Below, piece by piece: positions 5,909 to 5,992 of a DNA stretch of 5,992 nucleotides. The stretch covers positions 1 through 5,992 of the forward strand of contig JAITNB010000093.1 in NCBI GenBank assembly GCA_031290695.1. The letters run 5' to 3'. Origin of the DNA: Coriobacteriales bacterium (lineage in GTDB: Bacteria; Actinomycetota; Coriobacteriia; Coriobacteriales; UBA8131). Position numbers and translations under genes: made by a program. Below the pieces are notes generated by a model, which did not search any database, was not told the DNA's origin, and worked only from the letters and a program-made list of their open reading frames with translations. Positions within the stretch are counted from its first letter, which is position 1. The number at the start of each line of letters is the position of its first letter.

Positions 5909-5992
5909 ATGAGCGTTAGGGAGATTGCCTCCTACTTGCAGACCCTCTCGTGCTTCGAGGGCTTGTCGCTGGAGGAGTGCACGGTGCTTGCT
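5909..5992 (+). CDS. Crp/Fnr-family transcriptional regulator (N-terminus only)
   Basis: The window ends after 28 codons. The visible start, MSVREIASYLQTLSCFEGLS then LEECTVLA, fits the N-terminal helix of Crp/Fnr regulators, where a stretch like 'L-x3-x-F-x-GLS-x-EE' precedes the cyclic-nucleotide-binding-type domain. AGGGAG, starting eight to ten bases upstream within GGGAGGGAG, gives a good ribosome binding site. Two cysteines are visible (15 and 24); their spacing is not that of the E. coli FNR iron-sulphur cluster (20, 23, 29), so oxygen sensing by that mechanism cannot be claimed. Its position after nap and the Crp/Fnr-like boxes before napG suggest it controls the operon. The call rests on a short fragment. 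Confidence 0.65.
   Translation, partial: MSVREIASYLQTLSCFEGLSLEECTVLA

Noticed and set aside
1..5992. CRISPR arrays, tRNA or rRNA genes, insertion sequences
   Set aside because: Reading the window showed no regularly spaced repeats, tRNA-like clover-leaf arms, transposase motifs or terminal inverted repeats with target duplications.

Overview
The window looks like chromosome of a high-GC, anaerobic or facultatively anaerobic actinobacterium, most likely a member of the Coriobacteriia. This rests on recalled resemblance of the YebC N-terminus and the Nap-type proteins to that group, plus strong GC preference at third codon positions. No taxonomic marker such as rRNA is present, so the assignment is moderate confidence only.

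Layout. (1) 1-836: a promoter and yebC (YebC/PmpR/TACO1 family). (2) 850-1362, minus strand, converging on yebC with a 13-bp gap: a small FMN-binding flavoprotein of the pyridoxamine-phosphate-oxidase-like/NimA group. The yebC terminator lies inside its 3' end. (3) 1363-1534: a divergent intergenic region containing a 30-bp dyad that resolves into two Crp/Fnr-type half-site pairs (1443-1456 and 1459-1472). (4) 1535-5816: a four-gene operon, napG-napA-napD-napH, encoding a periplasmic-type dissimilatory nitrate reductase and its electron-transfer partners. (5) 5909-5992: the first 28 codons of a Crp/Fnr-family regulator, behind its own candidate promoter.

How the genes work together. NapH (four membrane helices, four Fe-S type cysteine groups) would take electrons from menaquinol and pass them to NapG (four [4Fe-4S] clusters), then to NapA (one [4Fe-4S] cluster plus Mo-bis-MGD), which reduces nitrate to nitrite outside the membrane. 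NapD binds the NapA Tat signal and proofreads its maturation. No napB, napC or other cytochrome c gene is in the cluster, so this appears to be a cytochrome-free Nap branch. napG and napH are separated by napA and napD instead of being adjacent.

The most interesting points are the mirrored double Crp/Fnr-like site, with one box placed exactly where a class II activator would sit for the nap promoter, next to a Crp/Fnr regulator gene at the far end of the operon; a perfect 12-bp inverted repeat inside napH; NapG without a twin-arginine motif; and NapA with a possible lipobox-like cysteine after its Tat signal.
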